Assembly: GCA_001803315.1 (NCBI GenBank)
Contig: MHBQ01000066.1
Span: 14,634-58,456, forward strand
Length of the DNA stretch: 43,823 bases
Origin: Lentisphaerae bacterium RIFOXYC12_FULL_60_16
Lineage (GTDB): Bacteria; Verrucomicrobiota; Kiritimatiellia; UBA8416; YA12-FULL-60-10
Direction: 5' to 3'
Translations under genes and position numbers: made by a program
Shown: positions 17,285 through 29,340 of the stretch, in pieces
How the letters are laid out: each line of letters opens with the position of its first letter
How positions within the stretch are numbered: the first letter of the stretch is position 1
The notes under the pieces: model-generated
The model's input: the letters and a program-made list of their open reading frames with translations, nothing else
Told to the model about the DNA's origin: nothing
The model's database searches: none

Positions 17285-18235
17285 ATGCCGGTTTCAGTGG
17301 TGACGGGTGGTGCGGGATTTCTGGGTTCCCATTTATGTGACCATTTGTTGGCGATGGGGCATGCGGTTATCTGCCTGGATAACCTGATCACCGGGAACGA
17401 GGCGAATATCGGGCATTTGGCGGGAAACCGGCACTTCAAGTTCATTCACCACGACGTCACGGAATATATATATCTGCCGGGTCCCGTGGATTTCATTTTT
17501 CATTTTGCATCCCCGGCCAGCCCGATTGATTACCTGGAACTGCCGATCCAGACCTTGAAGGTTGGTGCGCTCGGCACGCACAAGGCCCTGGGCCTGGCGC
17601 GTGCCAAGGGCGCCCGGTTCCTGATCGCGTCCACGTCGGAGGTGTATGGCGACCCGCTCGAGCATCCCCAGACGGAATCCTACTGGGGCAATGTCAATCC
17701 GGTTGGACCACGCGGGGTGTACGACGAAGCCAAGCGGTTTGCCGAGGCGATGACCATGGCCTACCGGAGGGCGCATGGAGTCGACGCCAAGATCATACGT
17801 ATCTTTAACACCTACGGTCCGCGGATGCGGGCCCGTGATGGCCGGGCGGTTCCCGCCTTTATTTCCCAGGCCTTGACGGGTGAACCGATCACTGTTTTTG
17901 GTGACGGCGGTCAGACCCGGAGTTTTTGTTACGTCTCGGATCTGATTGATGGCATTGTACGTCTGGCGCAAAGTAATGAGTCCGGACCGATCAATGTGGG
18001 GAATCCGGCTGAAATGACCGTTCTGGAACTGGCGCAGAAGGTGGTGGCCCTGACCGGCAGCCGGTCGAAGATTGTTTTCAAGGACCTGCCGGTGGATGAC
18101 CCCAAGGTGCGCCGTCCGGACATTACCCTGGCCCGGACGAAACTGGGGTGGGAACCGCGCGTATCGCTGGATAACGGCCTGCCGCAGACGGTGGCCTATT
18201 TCAAGTCGTTACCGGCGTCGGCGCTGTCCCGGTAG
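17285..18235 (+). CDS. uxs: UDP-glucuronate decarboxylase (UDP-xylose synthase)
   Basis: A 316-residue extended short-chain dehydrogenase. The NAD-binding motif [14 protein letters not shown] lies at about residues 8-21, followed by LDNLITG. The region '[26 protein letters not shown]' is characteristic of the UXS group. The catalytic Ser/Thr lies in [14 protein letters not shown], and the YxxxK motif is YDEAKR. '[18 protein letters not shown]' and '[18 protein letters not shown]' complete the signature. It converts UDP-glucuronate to UDP-xylose in the cytoplasm, a donor for surface glycans. A strong AGGAGG at 17271-17276 precedes the ATG. It follows gmhB by 70 bp. Its 3' end overlaps the converging gyrA by 35 bp. 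Confidence 0.9.
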   Translation: MPVSVVTGGAGFLGSHLCDHLLAMGHAVICLDNLITGNEANIGHLAGNRHFKFIHHDVTEYIYLPGPVDFIFHFASPASPIDYLELPIQTLKVGALGTHKALGLARAKGARFLIASTSEVYGDPLEHPQTESYWGNVNPVGPRGVYDEAKRFAEAMTMAYRRAHGVDAKIIRIFNTYGPRMRARDGRAVPAFISQALTGEPITVFGDGGQTRSFCYVSDLIDGIVRLAQSNESGPINVGNPAEMTVLELAQKVVALTGSRSKIVFKDLPVDDPKVRRPDITLARTKLGWEPRVSLDNGLPQTVAYFKSLPASALSR

Positions 18236-20693
18236 GCGTGGTTTCGTCCTGATCCGCTTCGGGTTCAACGGTGGCGGCCGACACGAGGGTGTCGCCTTCA
18301 TCCAATGAAATCAACCGGACTCCCTGGGTGGCGCGTCCGATCACCCGCACGTCGTTGACATTGATACGGATCATCTTGCCATGTGCGGTGATGAGCATCA
18401 TGGCATCCGATTCCTTGACCGCATGGGCGGCCACGACACACCCGTTCCGGTCGGAAGTCCGGATGGCGATGACGCCGCGTCCGCCGCGCCCCTGCACCCG
18501 GTATTCATCGAAGGGGCTGCGTTTCCCGTAACCGTTTTCGGTGCAGATGAGCAGGGTGGATTCCAGATTGACCAGTTCCATGCTTTCCACCCGGTCCCCT
18601 TCTCCGAGGGTGATGCCCCGGACACCGCGGGTGGCACGGCCCTGGTCGCGCAAGCCGGAATCCGGGAAACGGATACTCATGCCCTTGCGGGTGGTCAGGA
18701 TGATTTCCGAGTTGCCGGGGATCATTTCCACGGCGATCAGTTCGTCTTCCGGATCGATGTTGATGGCGATGATGCCGTCGCGCCGGATATTGGAATACTC
18801 GCCGAGACTGGTGCGTTTCACCACGCCGCGGGCGGTTGCCATGACCAGGAATTCGGTTTCAGCGAATTCCCGGACGCGGATCATGGCCGCGATCTTCTCG
18901 TCATTGCGGATATTCAGCAGGTTGACGATGGCCTTGCCGCGCGAGGTCCGGCTGGCTTCCGGGATCTCGTACACTTTTTCGGCATACACGCGGCCGCCCC
19001 CGGTGAAGAACAGGATGGTGTCGTGGGTGTTGGCGGAGAAGACGTGTTCGACAAAATCCTCCTCCTTGGTGGCCATGCCCGAGACACCCTTGCCGCCGCG
19101 ACGCTGGGCGCGGTAGGTGTCGGGCGGGACCCGCTTGATGTAGCCGGTATGGCTGATCGTGATCACGCAGCCGCGGTCGGCCACCAGGTCCTCGATATTG
19201 ACTTCGCCCTCATCCGGTGCGATGTCGGTCTGCCGTGCGTCCCCGTATTTTTCGCGGATTTCCAGCAGCTCCTGCTTGATGACCCCGTAGATCTTGTGTT
19301 CGTTGGCCAGCAGGTCCCGCAGGTAGGAGATGGTCTTGATAAGCTCGAGATATTCCGCGTCGATCTTTTCCCGTTCCAGGCCGGTCAACTGGTAGAGCCG
19401 CATGTCGAGGATGGCGTTGGCCTGGACCTCGGTGAGCTTGAAGCGGTTCATCAGGCTGGCGCGCGCCATGTCGCGGTTGCGGGCTTCCCGGATGGTGCGG
19501 ACCACGGCATCCAGGTTGTCCAGGGCGATCTTGAGGCCTTCCAGGATGTGGGCGCGCGCTTCTGCTTTCTGGAGTTCGAACCGGGTCCGACGCGTGATGA
19601 CTTCGAAGCGGTGGGTCGTAAAGCAGTGGATCAGGTCCTTGAGGTTCATGACCCGGGGCTTGCCGTCGTCGATGGCCAGCAGGATGGCGCCGAACGTGGT
19701 CTGGAGCTGGGTGTGCTTGTAGAGGTTGTTCAGGAGCACTTTCGGGACGGTTCCCCGCTTCAGTTCCATGACGATCCGGATGCCTTCCTTGTTGGACTCG
19801 TCACGCAGGTCGGAGATGCCTTCCAGGGTCTTGTCCTGGATCAGGCCGGCGATGGATTCGATCAGGGTGGTCTTGTTCACCGTGTAGGGGATCTCGGTGA
19901 TGATGATCGTTTCCTTGCCCTGTTTGCCCTCTTCGATGCAGGCCCGGCCCCTGACCTTCATCTGGCCGCGGCCGGTCTTGTACATGGCGTGGATGGGCGC
20001 GGTGCCGCAGATGATGCCGCCGGTGGGGAAATCGGGACCTTTCACGAAATGGAGCAGGTCCTGCACGGTGATGGCAGGGTTGTCGATCTGGGCGACGATG
20101 GCGTCAATGATCTCCCGCAGGTTGTGCGGGGGGATATTGGTGGCCATGCCGACGGCAATGCCGGTTGAGCCGTTGACCAGCAGGTTGGGGAACTTGGAGG
20201 GGAGCACCAGTGGCTGTTGGAGCGACTCATCGTAGTTGGGGCCAAAATTGACGGTTTCCTTGTCGAGGTCGGCCAGCAGTTCCTCGGCCAGACGGCTCAT
20301 GCGGACTTCCGTGTACCGCATGGCGGCGGGGGGGTCCCCATCGATGGAGCCGAAGTTGCCCTGTCCGTCCACCAGCAGGTACCGGAGTGAGAAATCCTGG
20401 GCCATGCGGACGATGGTGTCGTAGACGGCCTGGTCCCCGTGGGGGTGATACTTACCGATGACATCACCGACCACGCGGGCGGATTTCTTGTACGGCCGGT
20501 TGTGGGCGTTGCCCAGTTCCTGCATGGCAAACAGGACGCGCCGGTGCACCGGCTTGAGGCCGTCCCTGGCATCCGGCAGGGCGCGGCCCACGATGACGCT
20601 CATCGAGTAATCGATGTAGGAGCCGCGCATCTCCTCCTCGATGTGAACCGTGGCAATGTGTTGATCGGAGGTAAGGTCTTGGGTTTCGTCCAT
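18201..20693 (-). CDS. gyrA: DNA gyrase subunit A
   Basis: An 830-residue subunit of the ATP-dependent type II topoisomerase that introduces negative supercoils. The winged-helix part has [13 protein letters not shown], and the catalytic Tyr is Tyr127 in AAMRYTE. The C-terminal pinwheel contains the GyrA box QRRGGKG, which marks true gyrase rather than topoisomerase IV. At the position of E. coli Ser83, in the quinolone-contact helix, this protein has Gln88 (HGDQAVYD), while the Asp equivalent to Asp87 is kept. The C-terminus has a mildly acidic, Thr/Pro-rich tail. It starts 4 bp after the gyrB stop, so the subunits are co-translated. Its 3' end overlaps uxs. Confidence 0.97.
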   Translation of the reverse strand: MDETQDLTSDQHIATVHIEEEMRGSYIDYSMSVIVGRALPDARDGLKPVHRRVLFAMQELGNAHNRPYKKSARVVGDVIGKYHPHGDQAVYDTIVRMAQDFSLRYLLVDGQGNFGSIDGDPPAAMRYTEVRMSRLAEELLADLDKETVNFGPNYDESLQQPLVLPSKFPNLLVNGSTGIAVGMATNIPPHNLREIIDAIVAQIDNPAITVQDLLHFVKGPDFPTGGIICGTAPIHAMYKTGRGQMKVRGRACIEEGKQGKETIIITEIPYTVNKTTLIESIAGLIQDKTLEGISDLRDESNKEGIRIVMELKRGTVPKVLLNNLYKHTQLQTTFGAILLAIDDGKPRVMNLKDLIHCFTTHRFEVITRRTRFELQKAEARAHILEGLKIALDNLDAVVRTIREARNRDMARASLMNRFKLTEVQANAILDMRLYQLTGLEREKIDAEYLELIKTISYLRDLLANEHKIYGVIKQELLEIREKYGDARQTDIAPDEGEVNIEDLVADRGCVITISHTGYIKRVPPDTYRAQRRGGKGVSGMATKEEDFVEHVFSANTHDTILFFTGGGRVYAEKVYEIPEASRTSRGKAIVNLLNIRNDEKIAAMIRVREFAETEFLVMATARGVVKRTSLGEYSNIRRDGIIAINIDPEDELIAVEMIPGNSEIILTTRKGMSIRFPDSGLRDQGRATRGVRGITLGEGDRVESMELVNLESTLLICTENGYGKRSPFDEYRVQGRGGRGVIAIRTSDRNGCVVAAHAVKESDAMMLITAHGKMIRINVNDVRVIGRATQGVRLISLDEGDTLVSAATVEPEADQDETTPTGTAPTPVTT

Positions 20694-20697
20694 GGGG

Positions 20698-23367
<2,670 letters not shown>

Positions 23368-24951
23368 TCAGTCGGAAGTGGGTCCGGGCCGTACCAGCTC
23401 GAATACGACGTGGTGCCGGGAAAGGTGGAAAGGCTCCAAACGCCAACCCGCCCCGGCCAGCACGTCGGACAGCCGCCCGCAAGCCCCGCGGTCGGTAGGC
23501 AGGAAAATCCGCCGGTCGGCGGGTGACGTGATGACGTCGTTGACCAACGCATCGTACGGGGTACCCCAGCCGGGAAATCCATCGGGTTGAATCAGGTTCA
23601 ACGCAAGGGTGGTCCCGATCCTGTCCCGTTCCCGGACCAGCAGGAGCTGATGGTGGGTGCTCACGTCGTCGATCCAGCGTGAATCCGGAGGCAGGCGGGT
23701 AAGGACCTGTTTTACAAAGGTCTCGATCCGGCGGGGGACGGGTGGGGGGAGCGGGCTGACCAATGCGCTGACAAGGTCGTAGCGGGTGGCGTAGTCGGCC
23801 TGTATGGCGTGGTAACGCCGGCCCCAGTATCCGTCGGGTTGATCTTTCGCCCATTGGCTGATGTTTGGATATATCCAGACCGGGGTAAAGATACTGATGG
23901 CAGTGAGTGTCAGGCAGGCCACCCGTCCCCCGGTGCCGGCATGGTTCCAGCACCAATCCCAGGCGAGTCCGCCTGCCAGTGCCAGCAGGGCGAACAGGGG
24001 CAGGTAAAAGGAAAAAAGATCCCAGGCCCGGTATCCGGAAAATACGATGACGGGGATGACGGTGAGCGGCAGGATCAGGGCTGCCAAAGGATGCCGCCAC
24101 TTTCTCGCGGCGATCAGGATGCCGGCGGGGATCAGCAGCAGGAAGGGGCCGGGGAACTGGAGCAGGATCAGTTCCATGAGTGAGCGAAGCCCCGGCAGAA
24201 AATGGGAGATGCCGAACCATGCATGGAAAGGGCTGCCCATGGCCAGGGCGATGGCGTTCCGGCCCTGGACATGAAGGTCATGAGCCAGCACGGCTGCATA
24301 GGGAAGCAGGCCGGCGCCTGCGGCGACGGTACACCATCCCAGGTGACGCAGGCGTCGGTTCGCTGGCAGGCGGACCAGGATGAAGGCTGCGACGGACGGG
24401 AGCAGTACGGCGTTCTGCAGGTGGTTGAAGAGCGCCAGCCCCGCCAGGAAGGCCATACCGGCGTGGCGCCGCAGGGAAGACGCGGTCCCCGCTGTTCGGC
24501 CTGCATCGCGGCCGGCGAGCAGGAGGATGGCATACAGGAAGATGGCATTGAGCAGGTAATTCTCGACCCGGGTGGCATGCCACCAGGCAGACTGGGAAAC
24601 CATGAATACGGCAGCCGTTGCCAGCGCGGCTTGACGGGACAGTTTTAACGCAACACCCAGGGCGTACCCCAGGGGAATGGCCAGGGCGCCATACAGCACG
24701 GAGGTGAAGTTGGCCGCCGTTGTGATGGAACATCCCGGCAGCAGGTGGATGACCAGCCAGCCGATCAGGTTGTTGAGATTGTGGTTGCAGGCGTGGGCGC
24801 TGAAAACCGGTTGTTGCATGGCATCGATGATGATGGCCGAGTCCGGCAGGCCGATCTCGCGGGACATGGTGATGCCGTAGAACAGCAGGGGAAGCAGCAG
24901 GCATCCGTGGTGGCGGATGGTTGCGGCCAGGCGGCGTAGGGCGTCAGACAT
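23368..24951 (-). CDS. DUF2723-like membrane protein (O-mannosyltransferase-like)
   Basis: A 527-residue protein with about 10-11 transmembrane helices and a soluble C-terminal domain (about residues 390-527). The order of features resembles the DUF2723 group of PMT-like proteins: a first helix, then a loop with Asp (GLPDSAIIIDA) and NHNLNNLIGWLVIHLLPG, then 'AALATAAVFMVSQSAWWHATRVENYLLNAIF' with its conserved Trp-Trp and Glu-Asn-Tyr, and 'GLALFNHLQNAVLLP'. Such proteins are thought to be GT-C-type glycosyltransferases acting from the periplasmic side, but none of the key residues is proven. I chose the ATG at 24951; an in-frame TTG at 24969 is the longer alternative. It stands alone on the minus strand upstream of gyrB. 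Confidence 0.7.
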   Translation of the reverse strand: MSDALRRLAATIRHHGCLLLPLLFYGITMSREIGLPDSAIIIDAMQQPVFSAHACNHNLNNLIGWLVIHLLPGCSITTAANFTSVLYGALAIPLGYALGVALKLSRQAALATAAVFMVSQSAWWHATRVENYLLNAIFLYAILLLAGRDAGRTAGTASSLRRHAGMAFLAGLALFNHLQNAVLLPSVAAFILVRLPANRRLRHLGWCTVAAGAGLLPYAAVLAHDLHVQGRNAIALAMGSPFHAWFGISHFLPGLRSLMELILLQFPGPFLLLIPAGILIAARKWRHPLAALILPLTVIPVIVFSGYRAWDLFSFYLPLFALLALAGGLAWDWCWNHAGTGGRVACLTLTAISIFTPVWIYPNISQWAKDQPDGYWGRRYHAIQADYATRYDLVSALVSPLPPPVPRRIETFVKQVLTRLPPDSRWIDDVSTHHQLLLVRERDRIGTTLALNLIQPDGFPGWGTPYDALVNDVITSPADRRIFLPTDRGACGRLSDVLAGAGWRLEPFHLSRHHVVFELVRPGPTSD

Positions 24952-25008
24952 GACGCCAGTAAACGTCAACGGCCGGATGGAATCAATCCGAATACCGGGG
25001 TTCCAGGA

Positions 25009-25037
25009 TTGACAGTGACGGTGGATTTCGATAAATT
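25009..25037 (+). promoter_or_regulatory. Sigma-70-type promoter for efp-epmA
   Basis: TTGACA at 25009-25014 is a perfect -35 hexamer, followed after 17 bp by TAAATT at 25032-25037 (four of six -10 positions). Transcription would start near 25044, about 24 nt before the efp ATG, leaving a short leader with the AGCGAGG ribosome site. It drives efp and the overlapping epmA. Confidence 0.6.
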
Positions 25038-25067
25038 TCGCCGGCTTGATTTTAAGCGAGGTGTCTT

Positions 25068-25631
25068 ATGTATGATGTTTCCGAATTACGCAAGGGGCTC
25101 AAGGTCGAGATCGACGGAGTTCCCTACATGATCACCGAATTCAGCTTCATGAAGCCGGGCAAGGGGCAGGCGGTATATTCCTGCAAGATGAAGAGCCTGC
25201 TCAATGGTGTGACCACGGTACGGAATTACCGGTCCGGCGACAAGGTCGATCAGCCCCAGATGGAACATAAGAAGCTGCAGTTCTCGTACATGGACGGGGA
25301 TTCGTATGTTTTTATCGACAGCAATTATGAACAGGTGTCGCTTTCCAAAGAGGTCCTGGGGACGGCCCGTTTCTTCATGAAAGAGGATCTTCCCATCGAA
25401 GTGATGTATCATAACGGGCGTCCCATCGAGGTGAGTCTGCCAACCTTCATTGAACGTGCCGTGATCAGTACGGAACCCGGAGCGCGCGGCAATACGGCAA
25501 CCAACGTATTCAAGCCGGCCACGCTCGAAGGCGGGTATGAGATGCAGGTTCCGTTGTTCATCAACGTGGGGGATGTGTTGGTCATTGATACGCGGACCGG
25601 TGAATATTCCGAGCGCGTGGGCAAGAAATAA
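25068..25631 (+). CDS. efp: Translation elongation factor P
   Basis: A 187-residue, three-domain factor that relieves ribosome stalling at polyproline. Domain I (KOW-like, about 1-65) holds the loop MKPGKGQAVYS, in which Lys32 corresponds to the modified Lys34 of E. coli. Domains II and III follow with 'KKLQFSYMDGDSYVFIDS' and, near the end, 'PGARGNTATNVFKPATLEGGYEMQVPLFINVGD', the classic EF-P signature. Its stop overlaps the epmA start (TAATG), so the factor and its modifying enzyme are made together. The Lys, rather than Arg, at the loop tip agrees with beta-lysylation instead of rhamnosylation. Confidence 0.97.
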   Translation: MYDVSELRKGLKVEIDGVPYMITEFSFMKPGKGQAVYSCKMKSLLNGVTTVRNYRSGDKVDQPQMEHKKLQFSYMDGDSYVFIDSNYEQVSLSKEVLGTARFFMKEDLPIEVMYHNGRPIEVSLPTFIERAVISTEPGARGNTATNVFKPATLEGGYEMQVPLFINVGDVLVIDTRTGEYSERVGKK

Positions 25632-26563
25632 TGCGGTCATCCGGCCGGAGCCCGGCATGTATCATGCTCCCCAATCCTGATATCCTGGTTTTCCGCGCCC
25701 GCGTGGTCGCCGCCATGCGTTCTTTTTTCGACTCCCGCGGCTATGTCGAGGTGGAAACCCCGGTACGGATCCCTGCCCCGGCACTCGAATTACACATCGA
25801 TGCTGAGACCAGTGGTGAACGCTATCTCAGGACTTCGCCTGAACTGGACATGAAATGCCTGCTGGGACAGGGCATGCCGCGGGTCTACCAGGTTGGCCCC
25901 TGTTTCCGGCATGGGGAGCGGGGTCGGCTGCATCAGCCGGAATTCACGATGGCGGAATGGTATGCGCTTGGCCTGGACTACCGTGGCCTGCTGGCCGAGA
26001 CCCGCGACCTGGTGGTGTCGATTGTGGTCCGGCTTGAATCATGGTGTCCGGGATGTACGGCAGTTTCCGGAATCGACTGGCACAAGCCCTGGGATCTCCT
26101 GACCGTGGCGGAGGTCTACCGCCGACATGCCGGGTGGGATCCCTGTTGCCGGTATGATGCCGACCGGTTTGACCTGGACATGGTGAGCCGTATCGAGCCG
26201 GCTTTGCCGCGGGATCGGGGTGTTGTGTTGATGGATTATCCGGTCGAAGCGGCGGCGTTGGCCCGGTGCAGGGCAGGTGATCCGCCCGTAGCGGAGCGCT
26301 GGGAGTTGTACCTGGGGGGGATCGAAATAGCCAATGCCTACGGCGAATTGACCGATGCCGTTGAACAGCGGCGACGGTTCGCTGAAACGGCGGAAGCGCG
26401 CCGGGCGGCCGGCCGGCCGGTATATCCAACGGATGAGCGTTTTCTGGCGATGTTGGATGCCGGCTTGCCGGCCTGTTCCGGAATAGCGCTCGGGCTTGAC
26501 CGCCTGGTGATGGTGCTTGCCGGCACGGATTCCGTTCAGTCCGTGCGGGCGTTCTGCCCTTGA
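25631..26563 (+). CDS. epmA: EF-P--(R)-beta-lysine ligase
   Basis: A 310-residue class II aminoacyl-tRNA synthetase paralog (GenX/PoxA/YjeA) that attaches beta-lysine to the EF-P loop Lys. It has the catalytic core of lysyl-tRNA synthetase without the N-terminal anticodon-binding domain. Motif 1 lies near FFDSRGYVEVETP, motif 2 in VGPCFRHGERGRLHQPEFTM, and motif 3 in GIALGLDRLVM. The lysine-pocket Glu residues sit in 'ELYLGGIEIANAYGEL'. The start is probably the ATG at 25631, which overlaps the efp stop; a second in-frame ATG at 25667 would trim 12 residues. EpmB, the lysine 2,3-aminomutase that makes beta-lysine, is not in the window. Confidence 0.93.
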   Translation: MRSSGRSPACIMLPNPDILVFRARVVAAMRSFFDSRGYVEVETPVRIPAPALELHIDAETSGERYLRTSPELDMKCLLGQGMPRVYQVGPCFRHGERGRLHQPEFTMAEWYALGLDYRGLLAETRDLVVSIVVRLESWCPGCTAVSGIDWHKPWDLLTVAEVYRRHAGWDPCCRYDADRFDLDMVSRIEPALPRDRGVVLMDYPVEAAALARCRAGDPPVAERWELYLGGIEIANAYGELTDAVEQRRRFAETAEARRAAGRPVYPTDERFLAMLDAGLPACSGIALGLDRLVMVLAGTDSVQSVRAFCP

Positions 26564-26630
26564 CAGTCCTGCTTCTGAAACGGACTATGCCCGGTATGTA
26601 GGGTTTTTCAGGCCCTGAATGGAGGCGATC

Positions 26631-27560
26631 ATGAATCGTTTTATGGGCGGTGTTTTGAGTCGATCCGTGCTGTTCCTGATGGCGGGCGGCATGTTGACGC
26701 ACGCGGTGGAGCCGGGATTTGTGCTTCGACCAAGCCGTGGACAGGCCCCCTCGCAACATTGCCAGATTCTCGATGAAACGGTGGAGCCCTTGTACAGTGC
26801 GGGACTGACCTACCTCCCGACATCGGAGTATGCCGGGCATGGCAGAACCGGGCAGATGGAATTGGATGCCGGCCTGAAGATTGCTTTCTTCGAGGATGTC
26901 GCGCAGGGTGACCTGGATGTGGGGGCCCGATTCCGGGGCATCCTGTATCCGCGGTCCGCCAACATTGGACTGCCCAATCAGCTGGCCAGCCTGGCAGCGG
27001 ATATCACCTGGTCATGGAGATTCCATGACGGGTTCGGCGCGCAGTTTCTCGCTGCGCCCGGGTTTTACTGGGATATCGAGGATCTTTCCCTGGATATGCT
27101 GTTTGTTCCGTTTTCCGGGCGTATCATCCGGACCTATAACCGCGATGTCTCCGCCATTCTCGGGCTGGATATCCGGCCGGGATTCGAGACACTGGTGGTT
27201 CCGGTGATCGGGGTTGACTGGCAGATTCATGAATCCCTGCGTCTGCGGGCACGGTTCCCGGAAAGCCGGATGACCGCCTATTTCCAGAACTGGAGCGTGT
27301 ATGCCGGATACCGGTGGGACAGCCAGTCGTACCGGTTGAAGGAAAAAGGTCCTTATGACCGTGACTTGTTTACGATTGAGGATCAGCGGTTATTCCTGGG
27401 GGCGGTGGGATGGATGTCGCCGGACCTGCATGTATTCGGGGAGGTCGGACGCGTGTTTGATCGATCGGTTGAATTCGGGGAATCGGTGCCCGATATTTCC
27501 GCCAAGGTGAAGGTCGGCAGTACCCAGTTCCTGCGGTTCGGGGTAGGCGGACCTTTTTAG
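26631..27560 (+). CDS. Predicted outer-membrane beta-barrel protein, unknown function
   Basis: A 309-residue protein with a signal peptide (about residues 1-25, VLFLMAGGMLTHAVEP). The mature part is beta-rich with alternating hydrophobic residues (LDVGARFRGILYP, SVYAGYRWDSQSYRL) and ends in a Phe after 'FLRFGVGG', fitting an outer-membrane barrel. The layout, with 'RLRARFPESRMTAYFQ' near residue 207, is reminiscent of DUF6268-like outer-membrane proteins, but I cannot confirm that. GGAGG at 26621-26625 favours the ATG at 26631 over the one at 26619. It converges on obgE with a 4-bp gap. No partner suggests a role. Confidence 0.6.
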   Translation: MNRFMGGVLSRSVLFLMAGGMLTHAVEPGFVLRPSRGQAPSQHCQILDETVEPLYSAGLTYLPTSEYAGHGRTGQMELDAGLKIAFFEDVAQGDLDVGARFRGILYPRSANIGLPNQLASLAADITWSWRFHDGFGAQFLAAPGFYWDIEDLSLDMLFVPFSGRIIRTYNRDVSAILGLDIRPGFETLVVPVIGVDWQIHESLRLRARFPESRMTAYFQNWSVYAGYRWDSQSYRLKEKGPYDRDLFTIEDQRLFLGAVGWMSPDLHVFGEVGRVFDRSVEFGESVPDISAKVKVGSTQFLRFGVGGPF

Positions 27561-27564
27561 CCGC

Positions 27565-28590
27565 CTATAACCGGGAGGGCAGCAGTTCCCGGTGTTGTTC
27601 GCAAAGGTCGAACAGGGCGGATGTGAAAGTATCGAGTCCTTCCCCGGTGAAGGCGGAGATCGGCATGACTTTCGCGCGGGTTTTTCGCCGGAAAACCTTC
27701 AGTTGATCCGCTGCCTCGGGAATATCCATCTTGTTGGCCACCACCAGGCAGGGGCGTTTCAGGAGATCCGCCCGGTAGCATTTCAGTTCATGGCGCAGGT
27801 TGCGGTAGTCGTCCACCGGGGATCGTCCGTCCGTGCCGGCCATGTCGATCACAAAGACGAGCAGCGGGGCCCGTTCGATGTGCCGTAAAAACGCCTGCCC
27901 CAATCCCACGCCCTGGTGTGCGTCTTCGATCAGGCCGGGGATGTCGACCACGCGGATACGGGTCCATTCGTTGCGGACCAGGGTGCCGAGTATCGGGTTG
28001 AGGGTGGTGAACGGATAGGCGGCGATTTTCGGGTGGGCATCGGTTATGGCGGCCAGCAGGGACGACTTGCCGGCGTTGGGGAAGCCGATCAGACCGACGT
28101 CCGCGACGAGCTTGAGTTCCAGCCGGAGTTGTGCGGTTTCACCGGGAGTGCCTTCGGTGATTTCCGTTGGCGCCTGATGGGTGGAGGTCTTGAAATGTAT
28201 GTTGCCGAGCCCGCCCTCACCGCCCTTGGCCACCACAAGACGGTCGCCATGCCGCAGGAGTTCGCCAAGCTGTTGGGTGCCTTCAGAAGCCCAGATTTCA
28301 GTTCCGCAGGGAACGTTGAGTACCAGATCCTTGCCGGAATGTCCGGTTTGCTGCTTGCCGCGACCATGCTCGCCACGTTCGGCGTGTTGTTCCGGTTGAA
28401 AGAAGAAACGGAGGAGGGAATCGGTGTCGCGGTCCGCCACGAGGATGCAGTCACCGCCTTTGCCGCCGTCACCACCATCGGGTCCGCCGAGCGGGACATA
28501 TTTTTCACGGCGGAAGCTGCGGCAACCGTTGCCACCCGCACCGGCTTCAAGGCGAATCGTGATCGTGTCGACGAAGGTACGGGATTTCAC
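27565..28590 (-). CDS. obgE: GTPase ObgE/CgtA
   Basis: A 341-residue Obg-family GTPase involved in large ribosomal subunit maturation and stress control. Residues 1-158 form the glycine-rich Obg fold (GAGGNGCRSFRREKYVPLGGPDGGDGG). The G domain follows: G1 GFPNAGKSSLL, G3 DIPGLIEDAHQG, G4 NKMD and G5 SAFTG. There is no extended C-terminal tail of the kind seen in E. coli ObgE. The start codon is GTG at 28590, 8 nt after the rpmA stop, with a weak ribosome site, so translation may depend on coupling. The rplU-rpmA-obgE order is conserved in most bacteria. Confidence 0.96.
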   Translation of the reverse strand: MKSRTFVDTITIRLEAGAGGNGCRSFRREKYVPLGGPDGGDGGKGGDCILVADRDTDSLLRFFFQPEQHAERGEHGRGKQQTGHSGKDLVLNVPCGTEIWASEGTQQLGELLRHGDRLVVAKGGEGGLGNIHFKTSTHQAPTEITEGTPGETAQLRLELKLVADVGLIGFPNAGKSSLLAAITDAHPKIAAYPFTTLNPILGTLVRNEWTRIRVVDIPGLIEDAHQGVGLGQAFLRHIERAPLLVFVIDMAGTDGRSPVDDYRNLRHELKCYRADLLKRPCLVVANKMDIPEAADQLKVFRRKTRAKVMPISAFTGEGLDTFTSALFDLCEQHRELLPSRL

Positions 28591-28598
28591 GGGTAATA

Positions 28599-28856
28599 TC
28601 AGGCGGTGGCCGCGGGAGCGACCACATTGATGCGTTTGCCTTCACGGTCAAAACGCACCTCGCCGGAGCTGAGGGCAAACAAGGTGTGATCCCGTCCGCA
28701 ACCGACATTGGCTCCCGGCGTAAAACGGGTGCCCCGCTGCCGAACCAGAATGGCGCCTGACAGCACCTGTGAACCGCCGGGCGCTTTCAAGCCCAATCGT
28801 CGCCCGGAGCTGTCGCGCCCGTTTTTACCTGCTCCACCGCTTTTTTTCGTTGCCAT
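28599..28856 (-). CDS. rpmA: 50S ribosomal protein L27
   Basis: An 85-residue protein. It starts [16 protein letters not shown], the flexible N-terminal tail that reaches the peptidyl transferase centre, followed by '[31 protein letters not shown]' and '[11 protein letters not shown]'. No N-terminal propeptide of the kind removed in Firmicutes is present. It lies 51 bp after rplU and just before obgE. Confidence 0.97.
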   Translation of the reverse strand: MATKKSGGAGKNGRDSSGRRLGLKAPGGSQVLSGAILVRQRGTRFTPGANVGCGRDHTLFALSSGEVRFDREGKRINVVAPAATA

Positions 28857-28907
28857 GGCAATTACTCCACAAGAATTGAAACGTACGGCCCTTCAGGGGG
28901 ATACGTC

Positions 28908-29222
28908 TCAACCGATTGATTGAATTTTAAGAACGGTCAGTTCCTGCCGATGTCCGCGTTTGCGCGAATAGCCCTTCCGCCGCTTCTTCTTGAACGATAT
29001 GAGCTTGGGGCCACGGGTGTGGTCCATGACCGTGGCGGATACCGATGCTCCCACAACGGCTGGACGTCCGATGGTGAGTTTGGTTCCATCGGAAACAGCC
29101 AGAACGGGTTCCAGTTTGACCACGGATCCCTTTTCCGCCTCCAGGTGGTCCACGCGGATGGTGTCGTTTGCCTGAACCCGGTATTGCTTACCGCTGGTTT
29201 GCACTACTGCATACGCTTCCAT
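28908..29222 (-). CDS. rplU: 50S ribosomal protein L21
   Basis: A 104-residue protein that binds 23S rRNA. It shows the family start MEAYAVVQTSGKQYRVQ, the central 'LEAEKGSVVKLEPVLAVSD', and the basic KKKRRKGYSRKRGHRQ near the C-terminus. AGAAGGA lies 8 nt before the ATG. It is first in the rplU-rpmA-obgE operon, with a good promoter about 52 bp upstream. Confidence 0.97.
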   Translation of the reverse strand: MEAYAVVQTSGKQYRVQANDTIRVDHLEAEKGSVVKLEPVLAVSDGTKLTIGRPAVVGASVSATVMDHTRGPKLISFKKKRRKGYSRKRGHRQELTVLKIQSIG

Positions 29223-29273
29223 GATGCACGTCCTTCTTCTTCCTGAACCCGGGGAGTCCTCAAAAGCCCATAA

Positions 29274-29302
29274 ACCTTATGGGAGTCAGCGAATGGTGTC
29301 AA
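29274..29302 (-). promoter_or_regulatory. Sigma-70-type promoter for rplU-rpmA-obgE
   Basis: On the minus strand a perfect TTGACA (29302-29297) is followed after 17 bp by TAAGGT (29279-29274). The predicted start near 29267 leaves a leader of about 45 nt before rplU. The gap between the propeller gene and rplU is 118 bp, and I saw no clear L21-type leader structure in it. Confidence 0.5.
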
Positions 29303-29340
29303 GCGTGCAAATAAGGCTTTTTCGGGAGGCCCTGCAGCGG

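Noticed and set aside
18381..20168. Long plus-strand open frame of about 595 codons opposite gyrA
   Set aside because: It is the complement of a highly conserved gyrA with GC-biased third positions; it shows no domain and has no ribosome site.
26604..26619. TTTTTCAGGCCCTGAA as a terminator after epmA
   Set aside because: The dyad has only five pairs and the T-run precedes it on the plus strand. It also lies next to the ribosome site of the next gene.
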